DNA of 64,000 nucleotides, from assembly GCF_000721705.1 (NCBI RefSeq), contig NZ_JOJL01000011.1:1-64000 (forward strand), given 5' to 3'. This document shows positions 46,183 through 54,657 of this stretch, one piece after another. Position 1 is the stretch's first letter. Each line of letters begins with the position of its first letter. The position numbers were made by a program, and so were the translations under genes. The notes under the pieces are model-generated. The model did not search any database. It had not been told where the DNA came from and worked only from the letters and a program-made list of their open reading frames with translations. The DNA comes from Actinoplanes subtropicus. GTDB lineage: Bacteria; Actinomycetota; Actinomycetes; Mycobacteriales; Micromonosporaceae.

Positions 46183-49100
46183 GCGCTCACGTGGTGTGGC
46201 GGCTGCGGGTGGCAACCGGCTGCGTGCTGCTCACCGCGCTGGCGTTCTGGCAGCAGCCCGGCCGGATCGTGCCGGACACCAAGGTGGACCTGGTCGTCGC
46301 GCCCGGCGCGTGGCTGGCCCGGGCGCTGCACGCGTGGGACCCGGTGGGCAACTTCGGCCAGATGCAGAACCAGGCGTACGGCTACCTGTGGCCGATGGGC
46401 CCGTTCTTCGCGGTCGGGAAACTCATCGGCGTGCCCGAGTGGGCCGTGCAGCGACTCTGGTGGGCGCTGCTGCTCTGCACGGCGTTCACCGGCGTGGTCC
46501 TCCTGGCCGGCCGCCTCGGCATCGGCACCCCGGCGGCGCGACTCGCGGGTGGCCTGGTGTTCGCGCTTTCCCCGCGCATCCTCAGCGAGCTGGGCCCGGT
46601 CTCGGTCGAGGCGTGGCCGAGCGCGGTGGCGCCGTGGGTGCTGCTGCCGCTGGTCGCGCTCACGGCGGGCCCGGTCCTGGGCCGTCGACCGCGACCGGTC
46701 GCGAACAGCGAGCGGTCGGACGAGGAGTCACCGGGTGGTGGATGGCGATCGGTCGCACACGGCGAGCGGTCGGACGAGGTGTCGCCTCGTCGCCGATGGC
46801 CATGGGCTGCGCGATTCGGGCGTGCTGACGACCCTGTTCCGGGCCGGCGGCTGGTGCGGGCGGTCGCGCTCTCCGGGCTCGCGGTGGCCACGGCCGGTGG
46901 GGTCAACGCGACCGCCGTGCTCGCCGTGCTGCCGCTGCCGTTGCTCTGGCTGCTCACGGTGCGTCCGCTGCGGTGGCGGCTCATCGTGGCCACGGCCTGG
47001 GGGATCGCCGTCGGCTGCGCCACCGCGTGGTGGGTGGTGCCGTTGTTGCTGCTCGGCCGGTACAGCCCGCCGTTCCTGGAGTACATCGAGACGGCCGCGA
47101 CCACCACCCGGACCACCGACGTGGTGAGCACCGTGCGCGGGACGTCGCACTGGCTGGCGTACCTGACCGGCGCCTACGGACCCACGTGGCCGGCCGGTTG
47201 GCGGCTGGCGACCGAGTTTCCGCTGGTGGTGGCCACGATGGTGGTGGCCGGTCTGGGTCTTGCCGGCCTGGCCCGGCGCGGTATGCCGTACCGGCGCTTC
47301 CTGATCGCGGCGGTCCTGGCGGGCATCGCGGCCGTCGGGCTCGGACACCTCTCCGGTGTGCCCGGCCTCGGTGCCGTGAGCGCTCACGGGTGGCTGGACC
47401 ACGGTGGCGCGCCGCTACGCAATCTCCACAAGTTCGATGTGCTGCTCCGGCTGCCGCTCGCCCTGGGGTTCACCCACCTGCTCGGCACGGTGCTACGGGC
47501 CGTGCACGTTGCTGCCGGGCGCAAGACGGACGCGCACACGCGCGACACGCACACGCGCGACGCGTACACCCCGATCGCGGACACGCCAGACGCAGACGCG
47601 CGCAGCGCACCCGCCCACCCGGCCGTGCACGTGCAGCCGGCACGCCCACCGGCTGTGCGCCTGCCGATCGCGCGCATCCGAGCTGTCACGCTCGTCCTCG
47701 CCGCGGCCACGGCCCTCGCCCTCCTGGCCGGGCCCGCTCTGGGCGGCAACCTCCCCGGCTCCGGCTCGTTCACCGACGTCCCCGGCTACTGGCGCACCGC
47801 CGCCACCTGGCTGAACGACCACACCGGCACCGGCCGGGTCCTGGTCGTCCCCGGCGCCCGCTTCCCGAACTACCTCTGGGGCGCTCCCGGCGACGAGATG
47901 GTCCAACCGCTGCTCACCGCCGACTGGGCCGTGCGGAACTCGATCCCGCTGGTCCCGCCCGCCACCGTCCGGCTGCTGGACACCATCGAATCGGCCCTGG
48001 CCACCGGCCGGAGCCAACCCGGCCTGGCCACCCTGCTGTCCCGCTCCGGCGTCCGCTACCTGCTGCTCCGAGCCGACCTGGACACCGGCCGCTCCGACTC
48101 CCAGCGACAGCTGACCGTGCGGGCCACCCTCGACGCCTCACCCGGCCTCCGCCCCGGCCTCAGGTTCGGCCCCGACGTGGGCGGCCAGCCCTTCACCTCC
48201 TTTGTGGACCGCGGCCTGGACGTCCGGGTCCCCGCCCTGCAGGTGTACGAGGTCGACCAGCCCGCCGCCCCGATCGGCGCCTACGACCTGAACGACGTCC
48301 AGACCGTGGTCGGCGGCCCCGAATCCCTCCTGCAACTGGCCGACGCCGGCCGGCTGACCGCCGCACCCACCGTCCTCGCCTCCGACCGGCCCGCCGACCT
48401 GCGCACCGGCGCAACGGTGGTCACCGACGGCGAACGCCGCCGGGAGGTCACGTTCGGCCAGGCCAGGGACAACACCTCGGCGACGATGACCGCCACCGAA
48501 CCGTGGCGCCTCGCCCAACCGGCGCACGACTACACCTCGACCGACTCGACCCGCTGGCAGACCGTGGCCCAATACCAGGGCGTACAGGAGGTGAGCGCTT
48601 CCAGCTCGTACGCCCAGGCCCTGCCGCTGGCCGCGAACCGGCCGGAACACCTGCCCTTCGCGGCGATCGACGGCGATCCCGGCACGTCCTGGCGGTCGGC
48701 GCCCGGCACCGTGGCGGTGGGCCAATGGCTCAGCGTCGCCCTCGACCGCCCGCGCGTGCTGAAACAGGTCCGGATCACCTTCGATCTCGGCGCCGACGCC
48801 ATCCCGACCCGGATCGGCGTGCGGGCCGGCGACGAATGGCACGAGCTGAACGTCTCCGGGGAGACGGTGACCGTGCCGCTGGACGGCTGGTTCCCGGTCA
48901 GCCGGCTCACCGTCGTGATCGAGGCGGTGTGGAGCGTCCGGCTCGGCTACGGCGGCGTCGGCATCGCCGAACTGACCATCCCCGGCGTCCGGGCGGCGCG
49001 CACCCTGGTGCTGCCCGCCGAGCCGCGAGGCTCCGGGGACACCCCGGTCTCCTTGGCCGATCGCGCACCGGCCCCGGCCGTGCTCCTCGAGGCGGCCCCG

Positions 49101-50789
49101 TCCGTGCCGTCCTGCTTCTTCCTCGCCGGGCACCCGTACTGCGCGGCCGACGCGGCCCGCGGGTCGGAGGACGGGACCGTTCTCGACCGTACGGTGCCAT
49201 GGTCCTTGAACGGTGTGTACGGCGCTCAGCTGTGGGGCCGGCCGCGCGCCGGACCCGCACTCGACGCGCTGATCGATCGCACCTTGGCCGGCCCGGACAC
49301 CCCGCGCGTCACGGCGTCCTCGACCGGCGTCGCCGATCCGGCGGCCCGGCCCGGCGCGGTGGTCGACGGCGACCCGGACACCACCTGGTACGCGAGCGAC
49401 GAGGACCACTCGCCCTGGCTGCGTCTCGACTGGGTGTTCCCGCGGCTGATCACCGGCCTGCACCTCACGCTCGGCCCGCGGGCCGCCGCCGCACGGCCGT
49501 GGTCGGTGACCGTCCTGACCGACTCGGGCCCGCGCAGCGGCACCCTGGACGCGGACGGAACGCTCACTTTCGACCGCGCGGTGTACACCGACGACATCAC
49601 CGTCCTGTTCACCGGCGGACCGGTCGCGACCTCGTTCGATCCGTACGCCGGCGACTTCGAGCGCCTCCCGGTCGGCGTGAGCGAGCTGACCGTGCTCGGC
49701 AAGGGCGGCCCGGCACGCCTCGCCGGGGGACCGGCCACCGTGGTCCGCCTCCCGTGCGGCAGCGGCCCGACCCTGGAGGTCAGCGGCAAGACCATCACTA
49801 CCGCGTTCGCGGCCACCGTCGCCGATCTGGTCCAGCGCCGCGAGCTCCCGATGCGACTGTGCGCAACCGACCAGATCCGACCGGACGCGACGGCCGGCCC
49901 GGTGCGCGTGGTCGCGACCGCGAGCACCGAGGCCGAGCCGACCCGGATAGCGCTGCTGCCCGCCGCGGGCACGGCGGCCGCGACGCCGGTCGACAGCGTG
50001 CTCTCGATCGATCGCTGGCAGCCCGATCGGCGGCAGGTCACGCTCGCGCCGTGGGCCGCCTCCCGCGTCCTGGTGCTGCGCGAGAACACCAACGCCGGCT
50101 GGCGGGCCCGGATCGGCGGCCGGGCGCTGCGACCGATCGTGATCGACGGCTGGCAGCAGGGCTGGATCGTCCCGGCCGGCCTGTCCGGCACGGTCACCAT
50201 CGATTTCGCCCCGGATCGCTGGTATCGAGCCGGCCTGATCGGCGGCGCCACCCTCGCCGGACTGGTCGCGCTCGCCGCGATCCTGCCGTTCGGCCGGGTG
50301 CCGGCCATGCCGGTCCGGAAGAAGCGGCGGCGCGACCTTTTCCTGCTCTTCCTGGGCGCCGTCTTCCTGGTCGTGGCCGGCGGCTACGCCGCGGCCGCAA
50401 CGGCCCTGCTCGGCGTCCTGGCGCTGCTCATCTTCCGCGGCCGGCCATGGATCCGGCGGGCCGAGCGGTGGGCGCCGGTGATCCTCTGGGCGCTCGCGTG
50501 CGTGTTGTCGCTGCGCGCGGCCACGCCGCACATCGCGATCGGACCTCAGTTCGCCGGGCTGGCAGCGTTCGCCGCGCTCTGGCTCGGCGCGCTGCCGCCG
50601 GCACTCGGCCGCGCCTCTGCGCCCGGCGGCGCCTCGGCCGGAGACCCGCCCGCGGAAGCCGGCGATGCCCCCGCGGAGACCGGGGATGGGCCCGCGGTGA
50701 CCGGAGTTGGGCCCGCGGAGACCGGCGATACGCCCGCGGAGACCGGAGGTGCGCTCGCCGAGACCGGAGCCGGAGATGGCAAAACCTGA
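46179..50789 (+). CDS. aftD: AftD-like arabinofuranosyltransferase (DUF3367, GT-C)
   Basis: 1536 residues. A GT-C membrane domain (about 1-520) carries TKVDLVVAPGAWLARALHAW and MQNQAYGYLWPMGPFFAVGK, the AftD signature. Two discoidin-like carbohydrate-binding modules (about 800-930 and 1045-1180) follow, and a C-terminal membrane segment (about 1347-1470). AftD adds branching or capping arabinofuranose from decaprenyl-phospho-arabinose outside the membrane. An 18-residue repeat (ERSDE) lies in the loop near 175-215, and the tail repeats PAETGD. The GTG start overlaps the SDR stop. The gene may be cotranscribed with fadE30, which is unusual for an envelope gene. Confidence 0.88.
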   Translation: MSAHVVWRLRVATGCVLLTALAFWQQPGRIVPDTKVDLVVAPGAWLARALHAWDPVGNFGQMQNQAYGYLWPMGPFFAVGKLIGVPEWAVQRLWWALLLCTAFTGVVLLAGRLGIGTPAARLAGGLVFALSPRILSELGPVSVEAWPSAVAPWVLLPLVALTAGPVLGRRPRPVANSERSDEESPGGGWRSVAHGERSDEVSPRRRWPWAARFGRADDPVPGRRLVRAVALSGLAVATAGGVNATAVLAVLPLPLLWLLTVRPLRWRLIVATAWGIAVGCATAWWVVPLLLLGRYSPPFLEYIETAATTTRTTDVVSTVRGTSHWLAYLTGAYGPTWPAGWRLATEFPLVVATMVVAGLGLAGLARRGMPYRRFLIAAVLAGIAAVGLGHLSGVPGLGAVSAHGWLDHGGAPLRNLHKFDVLLRLPLALGFTHLLGTVLRAVHVAAGRKTDAHTRDTHTRDAYTPIADTPDADARSAPAHPAVHVQPARPPAVRLPIARIRAVTLVLAAATALALLAGPALGGNLPGSGSFTDVPGYWRTAATWLNDHTGTGRVLVVPGARFPNYLWGAPGDEMVQPLLTADWAVRNSIPLVPPATVRLLDTIESALATGRSQPGLATLLSRSGVRYLLLRADLDTGRSDSQRQLTVRATLDASPGLRPGLRFGPDVGGQPFTSFVDRGLDVRVPALQVYEVDQPAAPIGAYDLNDVQTVVGGPESLLQLADAGRLTAAPTVLASDRPADLRTGATVVTDGERRREVTFGQARDNTSATMTATEPWRLAQPAHDYTSTDSTRWQTVAQYQGVQEVSASSSYAQALPLAANRPEHLPFAAIDGDPGTSWRSAPGTVAVGQWLSVALDRPRVLKQVRITFDLGADAIPTRIGVRAGDEWHELNVSGETVTVPLDGWFPVSRLTVVIEAVWSVRLGYGGVGIAELTIPGVRAARTLVLPAEPRGSGDTPVSLADRAPAPAVLLEAAPSVPSCFFLAGHPYCAADAARGSEDGTVLDRTVPWSLNGVYGAQLWGRPRAGPALDALIDRTLAGPDTPRVTASSTGVADPAARPGAVVDGDPDTTWYASDEDHSPWLRLDWVFPRLITGLHLTLGPRAAAARPWSVTVLTDSGPRSGTLDADGTLTFDRAVYTDDITVLFTGGPVATSFDPYAGDFERLPVGVSELTVLGKGGPARLAGGPATVVRLPCGSGPTLEVSGKTITTAFAATVADLVQRRELPMRLCATDQIRPDATAGPVRVVATASTEAEPTRIALLPAAGTAAATPVDSVLSIDRWQPDRRQVTLAPWAASRVLVLRENTNAGWRARIGGRALRPIVIDGWQQGWIVPAGLSGTVTIDFAPDRWYRAGLIGGATLAGLVALAAILPFGRVPAMPVRKKRRRDLFLLFLGAVFLVVAGGYAAAATALLGVLALLIFRGRPWIRRAERWAPVILWALACVLSLRAATPHIAIGPQFAGLAAFAALWLGALPPALGRASAPGGASAGDPPAEAGDAPAETGDGPAVTGVGPAETGDTPAETGGALAETGAGDGKT
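46697..46804. repeat. 54-bp imperfect tandem repeat within aftD
   Basis: The block ggtcgc...agcggtcggacgagg at 46697 returns at 46751, coding the 18-residue units VANSERSDEESPGGGWRS and VAHGERSDEVSPRRRWPW. It is inserted in a predicted loop of the AftD-like membrane domain and remains in frame. Confidence 0.75.
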
Positions 50790-51910
50790 GCAGGCTTACG
50801 CCGGCGGCCCAGCAGTTGCATCGGCTGCTCGAGTCCGTACCAGCTGAGCGTCGCCAGAGCGAGCGCGCCCGCCATCGTGAGCACATACGTCCGGATCAGC
50901 CCGGCGACCGTCGGCGCGCCCATCACCGGACGCAGCAGCACCAGCACGAACGGATGCCAGAGGAACAGCCCGTACGAGACCAGACCGAGCCACCCGGCGA
51001 CCGGTGAGGTGAGCGCCGCGCCGATCGGTCCCGATCGGGCGAACGCGACCGGCAGCACGACCGTCACCGAGACGGCGAGGAACAGCACCATCCGGGTCGC
51101 GAACTGCCCCGGCGTCGGCTCGTCGAGGCCGCGCGGGCCGGTCAGCGGCGTCGAGGCGATGACGAACAGCCCGGCCGCCAGCGCCCAGCAGGTGAGCGGC
51201 GCCTTGGCGGCGACCTCGGCCAGGCGCGACGGGCGGCCCGCATCGGCGGCCACGTGCACGGTGGCGAGGACCATCCCGCCGGCGAACCACGACGCGAACG
51301 CGGGCAGCCAGGTCGTGTGCAGGCCCATGTCCAGCCCGCCCGCGGCCATCGCGGCGAGCCAGCCGCCGGTGACGACGGCGCCGAACACGCACAGGAGCAT
51401 GACCGTACGCATGGGGCGCCATGAACGGCCCACGGCGAGCACGCCCAGCACCGGCAGCAGGAGGTAGAAGGCGGCCTCGACGGTCAGGCTCCAGGTGTGC
51501 CCGAGCGCGTCGTGCAGGTGGCCGCGCCCGTAGAACTGGGTGAAGGTCGCATACCGCACCCACTCGCCCCAGGACACCCCGGCGTTGCCCGGCAGCACGA
51601 GCAGGCACACCGCCACGGTCAGCCAGTAGGCGGGCAGGATCCGCAGCGCGCGCCGCCACAGGTACCGGCGGGCGCTCGGCCGGGGAGCGCCGTGCGCCAT
51701 CGCGTACGCGTACGGCCGGAACAGGAGGAATCCGGAGAGCACGAAGAAGATCGCGACGCCGACGTCGAGCCGCGCCACCATCCCGCCCCACGCGCTGCTG
51801 CCGGTGAAGCCGGTGGCGAATCCGACGTGGACGGCCACCACCGCGGCGGCCCCGCCGGCCCGCAGTGCGTCGAGGGCCGGCAGGCGGGGTGGCGCCGATG
51901 CGGAAGACAT
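50546..51910 (-). CDS. Acyltransferase family 3 (membrane O-acyltransferase)
   Basis: 454 residues. AT3 motifs: RLPALDALRAGGAAAVVAVH near the start (His27 region of the catalytic core) and VAIFFVLSGFLLFRPYAYA, then about ten membrane helices, ending GRRRKPAQV. It should transfer acetyl or acyl groups to an envelope sugar. A tail of about 80 residues (PVSAG repeats) is coded entirely antisense to the end of aftD. It shares the KstR box at 51952 with the DUF3068 gene. Confidence 0.88.
   Translation of the reverse strand: MSSASAPPRLPALDALRAGGAAAVVAVHVGFATGFTGSSAWGGMVARLDVGVAIFFVLSGFLLFRPYAYAMAHGAPRPSARRYLWRRALRILPAYWLTVAVCLLVLPGNAGVSWGEWVRYATFTQFYGRGHLHDALGHTWSLTVEAAFYLLLPVLGVLAVGRSWRPMRTVMLLCVFGAVVTGGWLAAMAAGGLDMGLHTTWLPAFASWFAGGMVLATVHVAADAGRPSRLAEVAAKAPLTCWALAAGLFVIASTPLTGPRGLDEPTPGQFATRMVLFLAVSVTVVLPVAFARSGPIGAALTSPVAGWLGLVSYGLFLWHPFVLVLLRPVMGAPTVAGLIRTYVLTMAGALALATLSWYGLEQPMQLLGRRRKPAQVLPSPAPVSASAPPVSAGVSPVSAGPTPVTAGPSPVSAGASPASAGGSPAEAPPGAEARPSAGGSAPSQSAANAASPAN
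50649..50775. repeat. 21-bp tandem repeats coding both C-termini of convergent genes
   Basis: About six units of the type cccgcggagaccggcgatacg. On plus they code PAETGDx (AftD tail); on minus they code PVSAGxx (acyltransferase tail). Both genes stay open through the array. Confidence 0.85.
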
Positions 51911-51951
51911 CGTTCTCCCGGGGTTTCGCAGACGGTTACGCGGCAGTAGAT

Positions 51952-51965
51952 TGTAACAAGTTCTA
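51952..51965. promoter_or_regulatory. KstR box upstream of envelope genes
   Basis: TGTAACAAGTTCTA fits TnnAACnnGTTnTA fully. It is 19 nt before the ATG of the DUF3068 gene and 41 nt from the start of the divergent acyltransferase gene. Confidence 0.85.
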
Positions 51966-51984
51966 CCTCGGAGGGGGTGCGCTC

Positions 51985-53037
51985 ATGCGGCGGGTTGCCG
52001 GTGCGATGCTCTTCGGTCTCGGATTGCTCTGTGTGGTCGCCGGCGCGGCGCTGGCGTGGCTGATAGTGCCCAGGCTCAAGCAGGTTCCCTATGACATGAA
52101 GCCCCCGGATGTCGTGCTCAACGCCCCGGGAGCGACGTTTGTGAGCGCTCGTACGCTGCCCAGCGGTGCCCCGTCGATCACGGTCGAGCAGGGCACGCTG
52201 CGGAACATGACCGGCGTCAAGCCCGACTACAAGGCGGCCGCCGACCTCACCGGAAGCCTCGCCGGCAAGACGCTGATCTGGAACGTGTATCAGGCGACCG
52301 ACTGGGTCGAGCAGAACCAACCGATCAACCGATCGGAGAGCCGGATAGCGCTCGACCGGCGGTCCGGCGCCGCCGTGCCGTGGAAGGGCCAGTGCTACAA
52401 CGACGTGAAGGTCGGCAAGCAGGACGCCAGCACCTGCGAGGAAGGCAACATCAGCTACACCGGGCAGCTCTATCTCTTCCCGTTCGGCACGAAAAAGACG
52501 ACGTACCAGTACTTCGACGGCACCCTGCGCAAGTCGCTGCCGATGACGTACCAGGGCCAGGAGAAGGTCGCCGGCCTCCAGACGTACCGCTTCCAGCAGA
52601 CCGTGCCGCAACAGAACCTCGAGGTCGACCAGCAGACGCTCAGCGGCCTGCTCGGCTTCCTCGCGCCCAAGGCCAAGACCGGAACGATGAACTACGAGGC
52701 CTCCCGTACGCTGTGGGTCGAGCCGGCCACCGGCGCGATCGTCGCCTACACCGACCGCGAGCACCGCCAGCTCGTGCCGGACGGCGGCCAGCCGATCGAC
52801 ATCCTCAACGCCACCTTCCAGTACGACAAGGCCACCGGCGACACGATCGTCGACCAGGCCCGAAGCGGCCGCACCGAACTGCTCGTGTTCGGTCGCTACC
52901 TGCCGATCGGCCTGCTGGTCGCCGGCCTCGTCGCGATGGTCGCCGGGGTGATGGTCACCCGGCGGGTCCCGGCTCCGGGACGGCACGCCGCGCCGGAGAC
53001 CCCGGCGCCCGAGGCGTCCGCCGTGCCGCAGGGCTGA
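51985..53037 (+). CDS. DUF3068 (PorA-family-like) membrane protein
   Basis: 350 residues. An N-terminal helix (about 7-30) and a C-terminal one (about 308-330) bracket a beta-rich ectodomain of the DUF3068 kind (ESRIALDRRSGAAVPWKGQC; FDGTLRKSLPMTYQGQEKV). The family occurs in actinobacterial envelope loci; no enzyme activity is known. ATG with GGAGGGGG. A KstR box lies just upstream, and the GT4 gene follows in 16 nt. Confidence 0.88.
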   Translation: MRRVAGAMLFGLGLLCVVAGAALAWLIVPRLKQVPYDMKPPDVVLNAPGATFVSARTLPSGAPSITVEQGTLRNMTGVKPDYKAAADLTGSLAGKTLIWNVYQATDWVEQNQPINRSESRIALDRRSGAAVPWKGQCYNDVKVGKQDASTCEEGNISYTGQLYLFPFGTKKTTYQYFDGTLRKSLPMTYQGQEKVAGLQTYRFQQTVPQQNLEVDQQTLSGLLGFLAPKAKTGTMNYEASRTLWVEPATGAIVAYTDREHRQLVPDGGQPIDILNATFQYDKATGDTIVDQARSGRTELLVFGRYLPIGLLVAGLVAMVAGVMVTRRVPAPGRHAAPETPAPEASAVPQG

Positions 53038-53053
53038 GCGGCCGTAGCCCGCC

Positions 53054-54217
53054 GTGCCCGCCGCGCCGGCCCGCCACATCCTCTTCCTGAACTGGCGGGA
53101 CACGAACAACCCCGAGGGTGGCGGCTCCGAGGTCTACACCGAGCGGATCGCGGCGGAACTGGTCGCGCACGGCCATCGGGTGACGCTGCTGTGCGCCGCA
53201 CACGGCGACGCGCCCGCCGAACAGGTGTTGCCGAGCGATGTCCACGTTCTGCGGCGCGGCGGCCGGCACACCGTGTACCTCCGCGCGGCGCTCACCTACG
53301 TGGCCGGCGCGTGTCATCTCGGCCGGCTGGCCGCCGGCGTGCGCGGCCGGCCCGACCTGATCGTGGACGTCTGCAACGGCGTGCCGTTCCTGTCCCCCCT
53401 GTACGCGCGATGCCCCACGGTCGTCGTGGTCCACCACGTGCATCGCGAACAGTGGCCGGTCGTCTTCGGCGACTGGCGCGGCCGGTTCGGCTGGTGGCTG
53501 GAGTCCCGGGTCGCGCCGCGGGTCTACCGTCGCTGCCGCTACGTCACGGTCTCCAAAGCCACCCGCGACGAACTGGTCCGGCTGGGCGTCTCCGCCGCCC
53601 GGATCTCGATCATCCAGAACGGCCTGCCCGGCCCGAGCGAGGAGCCGGTCCGGCGCGCGGCGTACCCCTGCCTCGTGGTCCTGGGTCGCCTGGTGCCGCA
53701 CAAGCGGGTCGAGTACGCGCTGGACGCCCTGGCCGCGCTCGCCGGCGAGCTGCCCGACCTGCGCCTGATCGTCGCCGGTCGCGGCTGGTGGGAGCCGCGG
53801 TTGCGGGAGTACGCCGCCCGGCTCGGGGTGGCGGACCGCACGGAATTCGCCGGCTACGTGACCGAGCAGCGCAAACACGAGCTGCTGTCGCAGGGCTGGC
53901 TGGCGCTGGTCCCGTCGCTCAAGGAGGGCTGGGGCCTGACCATCATGGAGGCGGCGACCCGCGAGACCCCGGCGATCGCCTTCCGGGGCGCCGGCGGCGT
54001 GTGCGACGCGATCCGGCACGGCCGCACCGGCCTGCTCGCCGACGATCCCGACGACTTCATCGCCAAGGTCCGCTGGCTGCTGACCGACGACGGCGCGCGC
54101 CGCCGGATGGGCGAGGCCGCGCGCCGGTACGCCGAGACCTTCACCTGGCCGGCCGCGGGCAACCAGCTGGCCACCCTCGTCGACGGCGTGCTCACGTCCG
54201 ACCACCGGGCGCCGTAG
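53054..54217 (+). CDS. GT4-family glycosyltransferase
   Basis: 387 residues, GT-B fold. RHILFLNWRDTNNPEGGGSE at the N-terminus (acceptor side), VVLGRLVPHKRVEYALDALA, and the C-terminal EGWGLTIMEAA (EX7E region, donor binding) are clear. It probably transfers a sugar to a lipid-linked or envelope acceptor in the cytoplasm. Downstream of DUF3068 in the same strand; a GTG start. Followed by a 16-bp tandem repeat tract. Confidence 0.9.
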   Translation: MPAAPARHILFLNWRDTNNPEGGGSEVYTERIAAELVAHGHRVTLLCAAHGDAPAEQVLPSDVHVLRRGGRHTVYLRAALTYVAGACHLGRLAAGVRGRPDLIVDVCNGVPFLSPLYARCPTVVVVHHVHREQWPVVFGDWRGRFGWWLESRVAPRVYRRCRYVTVSKATRDELVRLGVSAARISIIQNGLPGPSEEPVRRAAYPCLVVLGRLVPHKRVEYALDALAALAGELPDLRLIVAGRGWWEPRLREYAARLGVADRTEFAGYVTEQRKHELLSQGWLALVPSLKEGWGLTIMEAATRETPAIAFRGAGGVCDAIRHGRTGLLADDPDDFIAKVRWLLTDDGARRRMGEAARRYAETFTWPAAGNQLATLVDGVLTSDHRAP

Positions 54218-54288
54218 AAGTCCCGGCCGCACATGGTCGCTCCGCACCGGTCGCCGTGCGGGCTGCCGCCCAGAATCGTTCAGAGCGC

Positions 54289-54368
54289 ACCCGTTCGCGA
54301 GCGCACCCGTTCGCGAGCGCACCCGTTCGCGAGCGCACCCGTTCGCGAGCGCGGCCGTTCGCGAGCGC
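54289..54368. repeat. 16-bp tandem repeats, intergenic
   Basis: acccgttcgcgagcgc occurs four times in tandem (54289-54352), then once as ggccgttcgcgagcgc, with degenerate copies at both ends. Each unit contains TCGCGA. It lies in the gap between the GT4 gene and the DUF2613 gene (both ends convergent). Confidence 0.9.
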
Positions 54369-54453
54369 GGCCGTTCAGACTGCGTCGCTCGGCCGGGTCG
54401 CCGCGTGCCGTTCGGAGCGGCGCCGGCCGTGCGCCGATCGGTGCGTGGCCGGG

Positions 54454-54657
54454 TCAGCGGGCGCCGTAGAAGTTGGGCGGGTCGAGCGGATCCTCCGCCG
54501 CCCTGCCGCCCTGACCGTTCGCCTTCGCCTCGTCGGCCATCTGGGTCGCCACCTTGCTCGCGGACGGGTTGAGCGCGGCCATCGCCGCCGCCACCCCGAC
54601 GACCGCGAGCAGCGCGCCGACCGCCGCGCCGACGATCAGGGTCGTGAACCTGCCCAT
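54454..54657 (-). CDS. DUF2613-like small membrane protein
   Basis: 67 residues: MGRFTTLIVGAAVGALLAVV is a single N-terminal helix, then a short outer tail (SASKVATQMADEAKAN; DPPNFYGAR). The size and position match the mycobacterial DUF2613 protein encoded next to aftD. Its ATG follows GGAGG. The start overlaps the end of the upstream membrane gene by 22 nt, so they are coupled. Function is unknown; an AftD-associated envelope role is suggested by conserved neighbourhood. Confidence 0.82.
   Translation of the reverse strand: MGRFTTLIVGAAVGALLAVVGVAAAMAALNPSASKVATQMADEAKANGQGGRAAEDPLDPPNFYGAR

Noticed and set aside
54289..54368. CRISPR-like array
   Set aside because: The units abut with no spacers and there are no cas genes in the window.
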